Shown piece by piece: positions 1 to 10,824 of a stretch of DNA of 64,000 nucleotides. Position numbers and translations under genes: made by a program. Positions within the stretch are counted from its first letter, which is position 1. Every line of letters starts with the position of its first letter. The DNA lies in assembly GCF_001854885.1 (NCBI RefSeq), contig NZ_MDDV01000003.1, positions 159,202-223,201 of the forward strand, given 5' to 3'. Source of the DNA: Ensifer sp. LCM 4579 (GTDB taxonomy: Bacteria > Pseudomonadota > Alphaproteobacteria > Rhizobiales > Rhizobiaceae). The notes under the pieces are model-generated. The model saw only the letters and a list, made by a program, of their open reading frames with translations. It was not told where the DNA came from and did no database searches.

Positions 1-289
1 CCGTCTTCGGCGCCTCGGCCTTGAGGTTGATGTCACTGGCAGCTTCGCCGTCCTGCAGCAGCACGGCGATCGGCGTGTTGACCTTGACGCCTTCGGTGCC
101 GGCCGCAATCAGCAGCTTACCGATCGTGCCCTCGTCGACCGCTTCCACTTCCATCGTCGCCTTGTCGGTCTCGATCTCGGCGATCACGTCGCCGGAGGCG
201 ACCTTGTCGCCCTCGTTCTTCAGCCATTTGGAAAGCGTGCCTTCCTCCATGGTCGGGGAAAGCGCAGGCATGAGAATTTCTACTGGCAT
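1..289 (-). CDS. pdhB: pyruvate dehydrogenase E1 component beta subunit, N-terminal part (cut by window edge)
   Basis: Only the first 96 or so codons are inside the window; the gene continues beyond base 1. The visible part is a complete N-terminal lipoyl domain. It starts MPVEILMPALSPTMEEG and carries the lipoylation motif ETDKATMEVEA with its central lysine near residue 43. An N-terminal lipoyl domain on E1-beta is typical of alphaproteobacterial PdhB, and the position just downstream of pdhA fits that better than the E2 gene, whose N-terminus is similar. The protein would be part of the pyruvate-to-acetyl-CoA complex. The start at 289 lies 17 bases after the pdhA stop, so the two genes are probably one transcript. 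Confidence 0.85.
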   Translation of the reverse strand, partial: MPVEILMPALSPTMEEGTLSKWLKNEGDKVASGDVIAEIETDKATMEVEAVDEGTIGKLLIAAGTEGVKVNTPIAVLLQDGEAASDINLKAEAPKT

Positions 290-306
290 GTTTTTCCCTC
301 CCCGGA

Positions 307-1353
307 TCAAAGCAGGATATCGGTGTAGAGCTCGGATACAGCCGGCTCCGGATCAGACTGGGCAAAATCGGCACTATCCGCAACGATGTCGCGAACCTCC
401 TTGTCGATCTGCTTCAGTTCGTCCTCGCTGGCCCAGCCATTCTCGACAATGCGGACCTTCACCTGCTCGATCGGATCATGCTCCGAGCGCATCTTCTGCA
501 CTTCATCCTTCGAACGATACTTCGCCGGGTCGGACATGGAGTGGCCGCGGTAGCGATAGGTCAGCATTTCGAGGATGATCGGACCCTTGCCGGAGCGGCA
601 ATGGTCGACGGCCTCGTCGGCGGCCGCCTTGACGGCACGCACATCCATGCCGTCGACCTGATAGCCGGGAATGCCGAAGGAAGCGCCGCGCTGGGAGAAA
701 TCGGTCTGGGCCGAGGCGCGCGATACGGACGTGCCCATCGCATAGCGGTTGTTCTCGACGATGTAGATCGCCGGCAGCTTCCAGAGCGCGGCCATGTTGA
801 AGCTCTCATAGACCTGGCCCTGGTTGGCGGCACCATCGCCGAAATAGGCGAGGCTAACATTGTCGTTGCCGCGGTACCTGTTGGCGAAGGCGAGGCCCGT
901 ACCGAGCGACACCTGGGCACCCACGATACCGTGGCCGCCGTAGAAGTGCTTCTCCTTGGAGAACATGTGCATCGAGCCGCCTTTCCCCTTGGAAAGGCCG
1001 CCGCGGCGTCCGGTCAGCTCCGCCATGACGCCGCGTGGGCTCATGCCGCAGGCGAGCATATGGCCGTGGTCACGATAGCCGGTGATGACCTGATCGCCCT
1101 CTTTCAACGCCAGTTGCATGCCGACGACGACCGCCTCCTGGCCGATGTAGAGGTGACAGAAACCACCGATGAAGCCCATGCCGTAGAGCTGGCCGGCCTT
1201 TTCTTCGAAACGCCGGATCAGCAGCATTTCGCGATAGGCCTTGAGGTCGTCTTCCTTGGAGAATTCGGCGATCGTGCCGCCGGCGAAGTCCTTCTTAGAC
1301 GGCTTGGCGGCGGTCTTGCGGCTGGAAACGGACGCGGTTTTTCGCGGAGCCAT
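307..1353 (-). CDS. pdhA: pyruvate dehydrogenase E1 component alpha subunit
   Basis: 348-residue E1-alpha subunit, which with PdhB decarboxylates pyruvate using thiamine diphosphate and passes the acetyl group to E2. The family core is clear: RRFEEKAGQLYGMG and GFCHLYIGQEA near residues 48-75, and the ThDP/Mg site GDGAANQGQVYES followed by an NNRYAMGT segment. The phosphorylation-loop region YRYRGHSMSDP is also present. The Lys/Ala/Ser-rich first 25 residues are a usual basic extension. The start is an ATG at 1353. A 136-base gap separates it from ftsB upstream, so it probably has its own promoter. Confidence 0.95.
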   Translation of the reverse strand: MAPRKTASVSSRKTAAKPSKKDFAGGTIAEFSKEDDLKAYREMLLIRRFEEKAGQLYGMGFIGGFCHLYIGQEAVVVGMQLALKEGDQVITGYRDHGHMLACGMSPRGVMAELTGRRGGLSKGKGGSMHMFSKEKHFYGGHGIVGAQVSLGTGLAFANRYRGNDNVSLAYFGDGAANQGQVYESFNMAALWKLPAIYIVENNRYAMGTSVSRASAQTDFSQRGASFGIPGYQVDGMDVRAVKAAADEAVDHCRSGKGPIILEMLTYRYRGHSMSDPAKYRSKDEVQKMRSEHDPIEQVKVRIVENGWASEDELKQIDKEVRDIVADSADFAQSDPEPAVSELYTDILL

Positions 1354-1489
1354 TCATTCCTCCCAATGGTTAGCCTTCGCCGGCTACCATAGGGAAAGAA
1401 GAGCGCCGCAGCAATGCCATAATTGCATGGCTAATATTCCGCGCAAGCTACTGTTTTTTCAGGTGAAATTTGAATTAACGAATTTCCGG

Positions 1490-1810
1490 TTAATTCGCAG
1501 GAAAATGAAAAATAACAATTTCGTCGCTACGCGACATGTTGAGCGCGAGCCGAGCCTTCTCATCCAACATGTCCCTTTCCAGCGAGCCGTCGCTCATCAG
1601 CTCGACCTCCCGCTCCAGGGTTTTTCGAGTCTGCGTGAGCGCATCCAGCCGCGCTTGACGCTCGGCGATCTGGCGATCGAACTCCTCCGTCGCCCTCAGG
1701 CCGTAACCGCCATGAATGGAATGATAGCCGAAGTAAGACAGAAAGGCGACCGCCAACAGCGGCACGACCAGCCGTCCGAGCCTGCGCTTCTTGTGATGCC
1801 GTGTCCACAT
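1490..1810 (-). CDS. ftsB: cell division protein FtsB (DivIC family septum formation initiator)
   Basis: 106-residue bitopic membrane protein. A short basic cytoplasmic tail (MWTRHHKKRRLGR) is followed by one hydrophobic segment at about residues 14-32. A periplasmic heptad-rich coiled coil follows (about 40-75) and then a short ARLALNMSRSDEIVIF tail typical of the DivIC/FtsB family. FtsB bridges FtsL and FtsQ in the divisome. The frame is open further upstream to 1960, but that stretch is low-quality Arg/Gln-rich sequence and the ATG at 1810 gives the normal family length. Its place between pdhA and eno is the common rhizobial order. Confidence 0.85.
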   Translation of the reverse strand: MWTRHHKKRRLGRLVVPLLAVAFLSYFGYHSIHGGYGLRATEEFDRQIAERQARLDALTQTRKTLEREVELMSDGSLERDMLDEKARLALNMSRSDEIVIFHFPAN

Positions 1811-1982
1811 CCCTTGTGTCCCGCTACGCAATACGAAAGCAGACACTATCGCCGATTGATTAACCGACCGTTGACCATGAATGGCCGGAAAAGGCCCCCG
1901 CCAGCGAGGCAGACGGGTTTGGACGCAAGATTGGCTCTGGTGATGTCTCCGATGCCCCACACCCTGGGATGAAATTTAGCGC

Positions 1983-2010
1983 TTGGTACCCGTCATTTGG
2001 TACCCGTCAT
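1983..2010. repeat. perfect 14-bp tandem duplication
   Basis: The 14-base unit TTGGTACCCGTCAT occurs twice head to tail (1983-1996 and 1997-2010) in the gap between ftsB and the GYD gene. It is a short exact duplication and its function is unknown. It may mark a past insertion junction or replication slippage. Confidence 0.8.
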
Positions 2011-2196
2011 AAAGCATCCGGTCGGGTGGGGAGCGGCCCTCTGCCGCTTCTGGCGCGAGCCATGCAGATCATACCGCCGCAGCAGAGGAAACGGCTAAAT
2101 TAAAACATCGCAGGACAAATCCGCGGACATTGAAAGTGACTCGCGTTCTTCCCGACTTGAGCGTTAACTACTTTGTCCTGACGGAGGACCCACAAC

Positions 2197-2523
2197 ATGG
2201 TCATGTATCTCACGCGCTTCAGCTATACGCCCGAGACATGGGCGCGCATGATCGAAAACCCCGAGGATCGCCGCGAGGCTGCACGCACGTACATTGAATC
2301 CGTGGGTGGAAAGCTTCATGGGTTCTGGTACGCCTTTGGCGAGCATGATGGTTGGAATTTGTGGGAGGCGCCTGATAACGTATCGATGGCAGCCGTCGCG
2401 CTTGCTATCGGCGCAGGGGGCGCAGTTAGCTCTTTCGAGACCACTGTCCTCCTCAGCGTCGAGGATACGATGGAAGCCTTGGGAAAGGCAAAGTCGATTC
2501 GGTATCGCCCACCGGCGGCATAG
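2197..2523 (+). CDS. GYD domain-containing protein
   Basis: 108-residue soluble protein of the GYD family, small ferredoxin-like alpha/beta proteins of unknown biochemical function. Typical features are the opening MYLTRFSYTPETWARMI, the central YAFGEHDGWNLWEAPDN block (the family's GxYD-like region) and the MAAVALAIGAGGAVSSFETTVLL stretch that follows. A good ribosome-binding site (ACGGAGGA) lies 9 bases before the ATG. It is the only plus-strand gene in an otherwise minus-strand block and has repeats on both sides, so it may have been inserted between ftsB and eno. Confidence 0.8.
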   Translation: MVMYLTRFSYTPETWARMIENPEDRREAARTYIESVGGKLHGFWYAFGEHDGWNLWEAPDNVSMAAVALAIGAGGAVSSFETTVLLSVEDTMEALGKAKSIRYRPPAA

Positions 2524-2659
2524 GCTAGCCCCAGATGAGTGAGCGCTTCCTGAGTGCATCGATTTCCGGCGCTCGCTCCCTGGGGACCAACCGTTAGGTT
2601 TTCACCCTAAAGTGCCGGGTCTGGTAAGAGGCGCGGCGCTGTGGGGTGCACCGCGTGTC

Positions 2660-2733
2660 CCTTCTCCCCGTTGCGAGATGAGAAGGTGCCCGTCCACTCT
2701 CCGCAGTTGCTACGCAACTGCGGAGGACGGGCA
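2660..2733. repeat. pair of adjacent palindromes (RIME-like intergenic element)
   Basis: Two hairpins lie back to back. CCTTCTC at 2660-2666 pairs with GAGAAGG at 2680-2686. Immediately after, TGCCCGTCC (2687-2695) pairs with GGACGGGCA (2725-2733) around an inner perfect 12-bp stem (2699-2710 with 2714-2725, loop TAC). The element sits between the convergent ends of the GYD gene and eno. Its layout resembles rhizobial intergenic mosaic palindromes. It could also act as a two-way transcription stop, though there is no clear T-run. Confidence 0.7.
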
Positions 2734-2767
2734 GCCGAATGAGAGGTCGGGAACAAATCTCCGACCG

Positions 2768-4057
<1,290 letters not shown>

Positions 4058-4223
4058 TTAGGGCGGCGGTTTATCGGGCCAGTCTTAATTCATGACCTCG
4101 AATTTTCAATGACGCCAGAGTGAGATGGGAGAAAGTGCATGCGGTCTCTTCCGCCCCAATCCGGTCTGATTATTGGTGTCGAACGACGGCGCGGCATCGC
4201 ACTTCAAAGAAAATCAACGTCGC

Positions 4224-5063
4224 TCAGGCCTTGGCGATCGCATCGAAGGCGAGCAGCTTTTCGAGAAGCCGCGGCATATCTTCAAGCGGCACCATGTTCG
4301 GCCCGTCGGACGGCGCATTGTCGGGATCCTCGTGTGTTTCGATGAAGAGACCGGCAATGCCGACGGCGACGGCCGCCCGCGCCAGCGTCTCAACAAATTC
4401 GCGCTGGCCGCCGGTCGAACCGCCCTGGCCGCCCGGCTGCTGCACGGAGTGGGTCGCATCGAAGACGACGGGAGCCCCGAGCCCCGCCATGATCGGCAGC
4501 GCGCGCATGTCGGAGACGAGCGTGTTATAGCCGAAGGAGGCGCCGCGCTCGCAGAGAAGCACGTTGGGATTGCCGCTCGCCATGAACTTGGCGAGCACGT
4601 TCTTCATATCCCAGGGTGCGAGGAACTGGCCTTTCTTGACGTTGATGGCGCGCCCGGTCCTCGCCGCCGCGACGAGCAGGTCGGTCTGGCGGCACAGGAA
4701 GGCCGGGATCTGCAGGATGTCGACCGTCTCGGCGACCATCGCGCATTGCTCCTCGGTGTGGATGTCTGTCAGGACCGGGAAGCCGAATTCACGCTTGAGA
4801 TCGGCAAAGACCTCCATCGCCTTGTCGAGGCCGATACCACGCTTGCCCGAGAGCGACGTGCGGTTCGCCTTGTCGAAGGAGGACTTGTAGACGAGACCGA
4901 GACCGAGCGACTTGCAGATCTCGACAAGCCTGCCGGCGATCATGAAGGCATGCTCGCGGCTTTCCATCTGGCAGGGGCCGGCGACCAGCGTCAGCCGCTC
5001 TCTCTGGGAGAACACCACCCGACCGGCACCCTCGCCGACGACCACCCTAGTATTGCTTTCCAT
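4224..5063 (-). CDS. kdsA: 2-dehydro-3-deoxyphosphooctonate aldolase (KDO-8-phosphate synthase)
   Basis: 279-residue enzyme condensing phosphoenolpyruvate with arabinose 5-phosphate to make KDO-8-phosphate for lipid A/KDO. Recognised by [14 protein letters not shown] near the N-terminus, [24 protein letters not shown], the active-site CRQTDLL and VNVKKGQF-like [12 protein letters not shown] blocks, and the C-terminal [23 protein letters not shown]. The frame stays open to 5129, but the ATG at 5063 ([15 protein letters not shown]) gives the usual length. Its start lies 2 bases after the VOC stop, so the two genes are probably co-transcribed. Confidence 0.95.
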   Translation of the reverse strand: MESNTRVVVGEGAGRVVFSQRERLTLVAGPCQMESREHAFMIAGRLVEICKSLGLGLVYKSSFDKANRTSLSGKRGIGLDKAMEVFADLKREFGFPVLTDIHTEEQCAMVAETVDILQIPAFLCRQTDLLVAAARTGRAINVKKGQFLAPWDMKNVLAKFMASGNPNVLLCERGASFGYNTLVSDMRALPIMAGLGAPVVFDATHSVQQPGGQGGSTGGQREFVETLARAAVAVGIAGLFIETHEDPDNAPSDGPNMVPLEDMPRLLEKLLAFDAIAKA

Positions 5064-5065
5064 TC

Positions 5066-5956
5066 TTACTCTCCAAACGCGAAAATCACCCCCTGCCCCG
5101 GCACTTCCGGGACAACGAGGCGTCCGCACATTTCTGCGAATTCGATATCGTTCTGCGCAAACAGCGCCCGGGTCGCCTCGATATTCGCGACACGGAAAAC
5201 GACCACCCGGCCGCGCAAGCCTCGCTCGGTGGCGCTGACCGTCCGCCCGAAAAACGCTTCCATGCCTGCGGGATTGAGAACGGAGAGCTTGGCGCTACCC
5301 GCCTGGATATCCATGCCGAAGGAATGCGCCGCGACTTCGCGTTCGGCGACAGCCTCCTGCAGCAGGTATTGGAAGTCCGTGGGATTCGGCTCCGACAGGA
5401 CGACCTCGGCAATGCCGAGAACGCCGTTCTCGTGATGGTGCAGCGCCGCGCTGTCGACGGGGAGCGCGCGAAGGCGCTGGCAGCAGAAAAGAAAGAAATC
5501 CGGGGCGCGCAGATCGGCGGCGAAGGCAAGACGGAAGGATCCCAAACCCTCGCGGCCGTCTGCCATGCGCATGGGCCGGGAAAACTCCAGCATGTCGCCG
5601 CCGGAGATGCCGTGCGCGCGGAAGCGGATGTGATCCTCGGCGGCGTCCGGCGTCCCGAGCGCAACCGCCGACAACCCTTCGGGTCCCTGGCGGAACCGGA
5701 ATGCCTGATCGCGCGCGACGAAGACGTTGCCGTCAAGCGCAGCCGCCTCGCATTCTTCGCGCGAAGCGACTGCAAGGGGCTCCAGATAGCTATCGTCCGA
5801 GAAGAAGACGCAGGCGTTTTCCGTGCCGAAAGGATGACGGGCATCCTCGGCGACGGTGAAGCCGAGATCAGTCAGGCGGCGCCTTGCCCGGGCAAGATCG
5901 GCCACCGGCAACACGAGATGATCGAGCGGGCGGGCGGTTCGCGTGGCGAGGTTCAT
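5066..5956 (-). CDS. VOC (glyoxalase-like) family protein
   Basis: 296-residue protein of the vicinal oxygen chelate superfamily, glyoxalase-like subgroup. The N-terminal half has the VOC opening [25 protein letters not shown] and a [21 protein letters not shown] metal-site-like stretch; the second half (about 190-296) looks like another VOC module with [14 protein letters not shown] and [10 protein letters not shown]. The substrate cannot be read from the sequence. The ATG at 5956 starts a protein beginning [13 protein letters not shown], better than the longer frame from 5995. It is tightly linked to kdsA. Confidence 0.75.
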   Translation of the reverse strand: MNLATRTARPLDHLVLPVADLARARRRLTDLGFTVAEDARHPFGTENACVFFSDDSYLEPLAVASREECEAAALDGNVFVARDQAFRFRQGPEGLSAVALGTPDAAEDHIRFRAHGISGGDMLEFSRPMRMADGREGLGSFRLAFAADLRAPDFFLFCCQRLRALPVDSAALHHHENGVLGIAEVVLSEPNPTDFQYLLQEAVAEREVAAHSFGMDIQAGSAKLSVLNPAGMEAFFGRTVSATERGLRGRVVVFRVANIEATRALFAQNDIEFAEMCGRLVVPEVPGQGVIFAFGE

Positions 5957-6060
5957 GGCAGAATCCCTGGATGACCGGTTAGCCGCTGTTTGCAATTTTT
6001 GCAGGACGATTGCAAGCGCGGGGAGTCTCCCAAGGCCTCAAATGCCAGCGGCCGGCCCCA

Positions 6061-6170
6061 CTGCATGTCTCCTCCAAGCGACCTCGATAAGGAACAAAGA
6101 CATGCAGCAATTCAAAGTGCTGCAGCGACCTTTTGCGCGTCCGACAGACGCGCCGCGCCGCAGGGTCGCA
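6061..6170 (+). repeat. dispersed two-hairpin intergenic repeat, copy 1 (full)
   Basis: Hairpin 1 is CTGCATGTCT (6061-6070) with AGACATGCAG (6098-6107). A conserved linker CAATTCAAAGTGCTGCAGCG follows, then hairpin 2, GCGCGTCCGACAGACGCGC-like, at about 6136-6153. The same layout recurs at 8530, 56830 and 57617, with fragments at 13282, 28214, 45470 and 51897. The copy abuts the end of pyrG. It matches the general type of Sinorhizobium palindromic intergenic elements; no coding potential. Confidence 0.8.
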
Positions 6171-7886
<1,716 letters not shown>

Positions 7887-7887
7887 T

Positions 7888-7924
7888 CACACAAAACAAA
7901 ACCGGCGGATGAAACATCCGCCGG
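7888..7924 (-). terminator. rho-independent terminator after secG
   Basis: On the minus strand a perfect 10-bp stem (7915-7924 with 7902-7911, loop of 3) is followed directly by TTTTGTTTTGTGTG. It lies 22 bases past the secG stop. Classic intrinsic terminator; it separates secG from pyrG. Confidence 0.85.
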
Positions 7925-7946
7925 CGGGTACTTTCGGCCTGCGGCG

Positions 7947-8408
7947 TTACTGGCCGCTCGGAACCTGCGATCCCGTATTGCCATTCGCGCCGGCAGCAGG
8001 CGCCTCGGGCGCGGCTGCAGCCGGTGCCTGAGCAGGAGCTTGCGCGCCGCCCGCGGGAACGCCGTTGCCGTTGGCCGGAGCCTCGGTGGCTCCGCCGGCC
8101 GGCGCCGATTGGCCGCCGCCAAGCGAATCAAGCACGCCACCGTTGGCGCCCGTGCCGGGAATGCGCTCGAGAATATCGGTTTCCCGCGGCTCGTAGCGCG
8201 AGAGAATGCCCATGGCAAGCGCCAGCGCAAAGAAGAGAAAGGCAAGGATGGCCGTGGTGCGGGTCAGCGCATTGGCCGTGCCGCGGGCCGACATGAAGCC
8301 CGAGCCGCCGCCGATGCCGAGGCCGCCTCCTTCGGAACGCTGAATGAGAACGACGCCGATCAGGGCGACGACGACCATGAGATAGATGACGAGTAGTACG
8401 GTCTGCAT
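7947..8408 (-). CDS. secG: protein translocase subunit SecG
   Basis: 153-residue SecG, auxiliary subunit of the SecYEG channel. It has two hydrophobic helices: MQTVLLVIYLMVVVALIGVVLIQ at the start and about residues 53-73. Between them is the family motif QRSEGGGLGIGGGSGFMSARG. The C-terminal half (from about residue 90) is a low-complexity Ala/Gly/Pro/Asn tail, longer than in E. coli (110 residues) but common in rhizobia. Start at the ATG at 8408. It is followed by a strong terminator. Confidence 0.93.
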   Translation of the reverse strand: MQTVLLVIYLMVVVALIGVVLIQRSEGGGLGIGGGSGFMSARGTANALTRTTAILAFLFFALALAMGILSRYEPRETDILERIPGTGANGGVLDSLGGGQSAPAGGATEAPANGNGVPAGGAQAPAQAPAAAAPEAPAAGANGNTGSQVPSGQ

Positions 8409-8529
8409 CAGCTTCCAGTCCTGCCCTTTGCGGGGCATTCGAATCGAACGATCGCGGCCGCAGAACGGGCCGCGCGTAAATTTGGCGCCTCTTTATACCA
8501 AGCCAACGGCTATTCCAAGCCCCCGACAC

Positions 8530-8632
8530 TGGATGTTTCCCTGAACCGCATCCGATTCATGGGCAAAAACATGCAGCAATTCAAAGTGCTGCAGCGCCCT
8601 TTGCGCGTCCGCAAAGACGCGCAGCGCCGTAG
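8530..8632 (+). repeat. dispersed two-hairpin intergenic repeat, copy 2
   Basis: Contains the conserved core ATGCAGCAATTCAAAGTGCT at 8571-8590, followed by GCAGCGCCCTTTGCGCGTCC and GCAAAGACGCGCAGCGCCG, matching copy 1 (6061-6170) with few changes. The upstream arm (GGATGTTTCC at 8531-8540) is degenerate. It lies between tpiA's end and the secG promoter region. Confidence 0.75.
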
Positions 8633-8645
8633 ATCCCGACGTCGG

Positions 8646-9416
8646 TTATGCCGTCAATTCTTCATAGGCGCCGTAGATGGCGAGAAAGTCATCCGCTTTC
8701 AAGCTGGCGCCACCGATCAAGGCCCCGTCGACATTGGCGACGCCCATCAATTCCTTGGCATTGGACGGCTTGACGGACCCGCCATAGAGAATGCGCATCT
8801 TTCTACCCTCCGCGCCGAAACGCGCAACGAGCTCCTGACGCATGAAAGCGTGTGCCTCCTCGACGTCGGCGACGGTGGGCGTCAATCCCGTACCGATTGC
8901 CCAGACCGGCTCGTAGGCAATAACCGTGTTTGCGGCGGTCGCCCCGTCCGGCAGGCTTTCGGCAAGCTGGCGCTTCAGAATGTCGAGCGTCTTGCCGCTC
9001 TTCCGCTCCGCTTCTGTCTCGCCAATGCAGACGATCGCCACGAGTTCGGCGGCGTAGGCCGCCTCGGTCTTGGCCCTTACAAGCGCATCGCTCTCGGCGT
9101 GATCGGTGCGGCGTTCGGAGTGGCCGATAATGACATGGGTGCCGAAGCAATCCGCGACCATCTCGGCGGAAATGTCGCCGGTGTGAGCGCCCGACTGCTT
9201 CTGATGGCAGTCCTGGGCGCCGATCTCGAGCGGACTGTCCTCGCAAAGCGCCGTCGCGACATAGAGCAGCGTCGCGGGCGGGCAGATCAACGTCTCCACT
9301 TTCGCCGCCAGCTCGCCCTTGACGCCCTCCGCGATCGCTTTGATCTGGTCCAGCGATTGACGCGTACCATTCATCTTCCAGTTTCCGGCAACGAGCGGGC
9401 GGATATCGGGCGTCAT
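8646..9416 (-). CDS. tpiA: triose-phosphate isomerase (housekeeping)
   Basis: 256-residue TIM interconverting dihydroxyacetone phosphate and glyceraldehyde 3-phosphate. Catalytic residues are visible: Lys in [11 protein letters not shown], His in VIIGHSERR, Glu in [11 protein letters not shown], the closing loop IGTGLTPT and the phosphate loop [12 protein letters not shown]. Start at the ATG at 9416. This is the canonical isomerase; a second, divergent TIM is encoded at 41709-42476. Confidence 0.97.
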   Translation of the reverse strand: MTPDIRPLVAGNWKMNGTRQSLDQIKAIAEGVKGELAAKVETLICPPATLLYVATALCEDSPLEIGAQDCHQKQSGAHTGDISAEMVADCFGTHVIIGHSERRTDHAESDALVRAKTEAAYAAELVAIVCIGETEAERKSGKTLDILKRQLAESLPDGATAANTVIAYEPVWAIGTGLTPTVADVEEAHAFMRQELVARFGAEGRKMRILYGGSVKPSNAKELMGVANVDGALIGGASLKADDFLAIYGAYEELTA

Positions 9417-9603
9417 GAACTTTCCTCCGGACAAGATATTCCTCTCGGGCAAGCGGCCTAGCAAATCGCCCGGCCAATTGAAAGCTCCCCATGATCGATT
9501 GTGCGGACACCGAGAACGGCGCGACGACGGCGAATAAAGCAAGCGCCTCGGGCGTCTCACGTTGAGAACAGAAGCCGGGGCGAAACAATCGAGGAAGGCG
9601 AGC

Positions 9604-10215
9604 ATGCTGCGCAACAGCGAAGACGGGTTTGGAGCGGTCACCATCGCACTGCACTGGGCGCTCGCCGCACTGATCCTCGGCCTCATGGTGATCGGTTTCC
9701 TGATGCGGCGAATCGAGATGGAGCCGTCACTGCAATTCTCGCTTTATCAGTGGCACAAGTCCTTCGGCTTCACCACGATGGGGCTGGCGATCCTGCGTGC
9801 AGCCTGGTGGTTTGTCGAGCGGCATCCCCAGCCGGTTGCAAGCCTCGGTCCTCTCGAGCGCTCGGCTTCGCGGCTGATGCATCGGGCGCTCATCGCCATC
9901 GGCCTCCTGGTGCCGCTTGCCGGCTGGGCGGTCGCCTCCGCCTCGACGCTGGACATTCCGAGCTTCTACTTCAACCTCGTCGTCATCCCGCACCTGCCGC
10001 TGCCGAAGTCGGAGGCAGCGGAGGCATTCTGGGCCTTCGCGCATGCCGCACTCGCCTATGTCATGCTCGGCCTTGTCGCCGCCCATGCGGCGGCGGCGCT
10101 CTTCCATCATATCGTCCGGCGCGACGCCGTTCTCACCCGCATGCTGCACTCGAGTTTTGGTGCGAGCGACCGAGCGACCGAGGCCCGGGACGACGAGAAT
10201 GTCGTGAGGAGATGA
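9604..10215 (+). CDS. cytochrome b561 (CybB family) membrane protein
   Basis: 203-residue integral membrane protein with four predicted transmembrane helices (about 14-32, 50-70, 90-110, 145-168). Haem-ligand type histidines are present in ITIALHW-like [26 protein letters not shown] and [21 protein letters not shown]. Members shuttle electrons between quinol and periplasmic acceptors. The start at 9604 ([12 protein letters not shown]) is preferred to an earlier one at 9562. The downstream YceI gene begins 3 bases after its stop; cytochrome b561-YceI pairing is common. Confidence 0.88.
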   Translation: MLRNSEDGFGAVTIALHWALAALILGLMVIGFLMRRIEMEPSLQFSLYQWHKSFGFTTMGLAILRAAWWFVERHPQPVASLGPLERSASRLMHRALIAIGLLVPLAGWAVASASTLDIPSFYFNLVVIPHLPLPKSEAAEAFWAFAHAALAYVMLGLVAAHAAAALFHHIVRRDAVLTRMLHSSFGASDRATEARDDENVVRR

Positions 10216-10218
10216 ACC

Positions 10219-10824
10219 ATGATCGCCCATTGCCCCGTCTCGGGACGAAACGTATTGAAAGCCACTCTTCCGCTCGCCCTTTTTCTCGTGGCAGGGGCCG
10301 CGGACGCCCAAGCGCCGACGCTCGCGGAAGCGGCCGGCAGCTATCGCATCGCCAGTTCTTCCAGTATTCGTTTCCTCGTTCCGCAGGTTGGCGGCGGCGG
10401 CGGAATCGCCGGCGAATTTGCGAGGTTTTCCGGCACATTCCGGATAGACGGCCGGGATGTGGGGCGGTCTTCCGTGGAATTCACGCTTTATCCGGAAAGT
10501 GTGCGGGCGCGGGAACGGCGGATCGAGAATTTCCTGCGCTCCAGCGCCGTCTTCGACACGGCGAATTTCCAGACGGTGACCTTCCGCTCGACCAGCGTCG
10601 CGCAGACCGGTCCCGGCACGGCAACCGTAGAGGGCGCGCTCACCGCGCGCGGCAAGACGCATACGGAGCGTTTCGCCGTAACTCTGTCGGATTGGGGCCG
10701 GAGTTCGATCCGCTTCACCATCCGCGGTGATATCCGCCGCGCTCCCTATGGAATGGACGTCGGTACACCCATCTATTCCAACGTGGTCCGCTTCGACATG
10801 AACATCAGGGGTTTACGGCGCTGA
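10219..10824 (+). CDS. YceI family periplasmic protein
   Basis: 201-residue secreted lipocalin-like protein. A signal peptide is visible (hydrophobic LKATLPLALFLVAGAADAQA, cleavage near residue 32). The mature YceI beta-barrel follows, with SYRIASSSSIRFLVPQVGGGG, GEFARFSGTFRIDG and the C-terminal NVVRFDMNI. YceI proteins bind isoprenoid lipids such as polyprenyl quinones, which fits the adjoining cytochrome b561. The last 12 bases overlap the end of the convergent FAD oxidase gene. Confidence 0.88.
   Translation: MIAHCPVSGRNVLKATLPLALFLVAGAADAQAPTLAEAAGSYRIASSSSIRFLVPQVGGGGGIAGEFARFSGTFRIDGRDVGRSSVEFTLYPESVRARERRIENFLRSSAVFDTANFQTVTFRSTSVAQTGPGTATVEGALTARGKTHTERFAVTLSDWGRSSIRFTIRGDIRRAPYGMDVGTPIYSNVVRFDMNIRGLRR

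Noticed and set aside
1811-1960. Extended FtsB start at 1960
   Set aside because: The extra 50 residues are Arg/Gln-rich with no family resemblance, and would put charged sequence before a short cytoplasmic tail.
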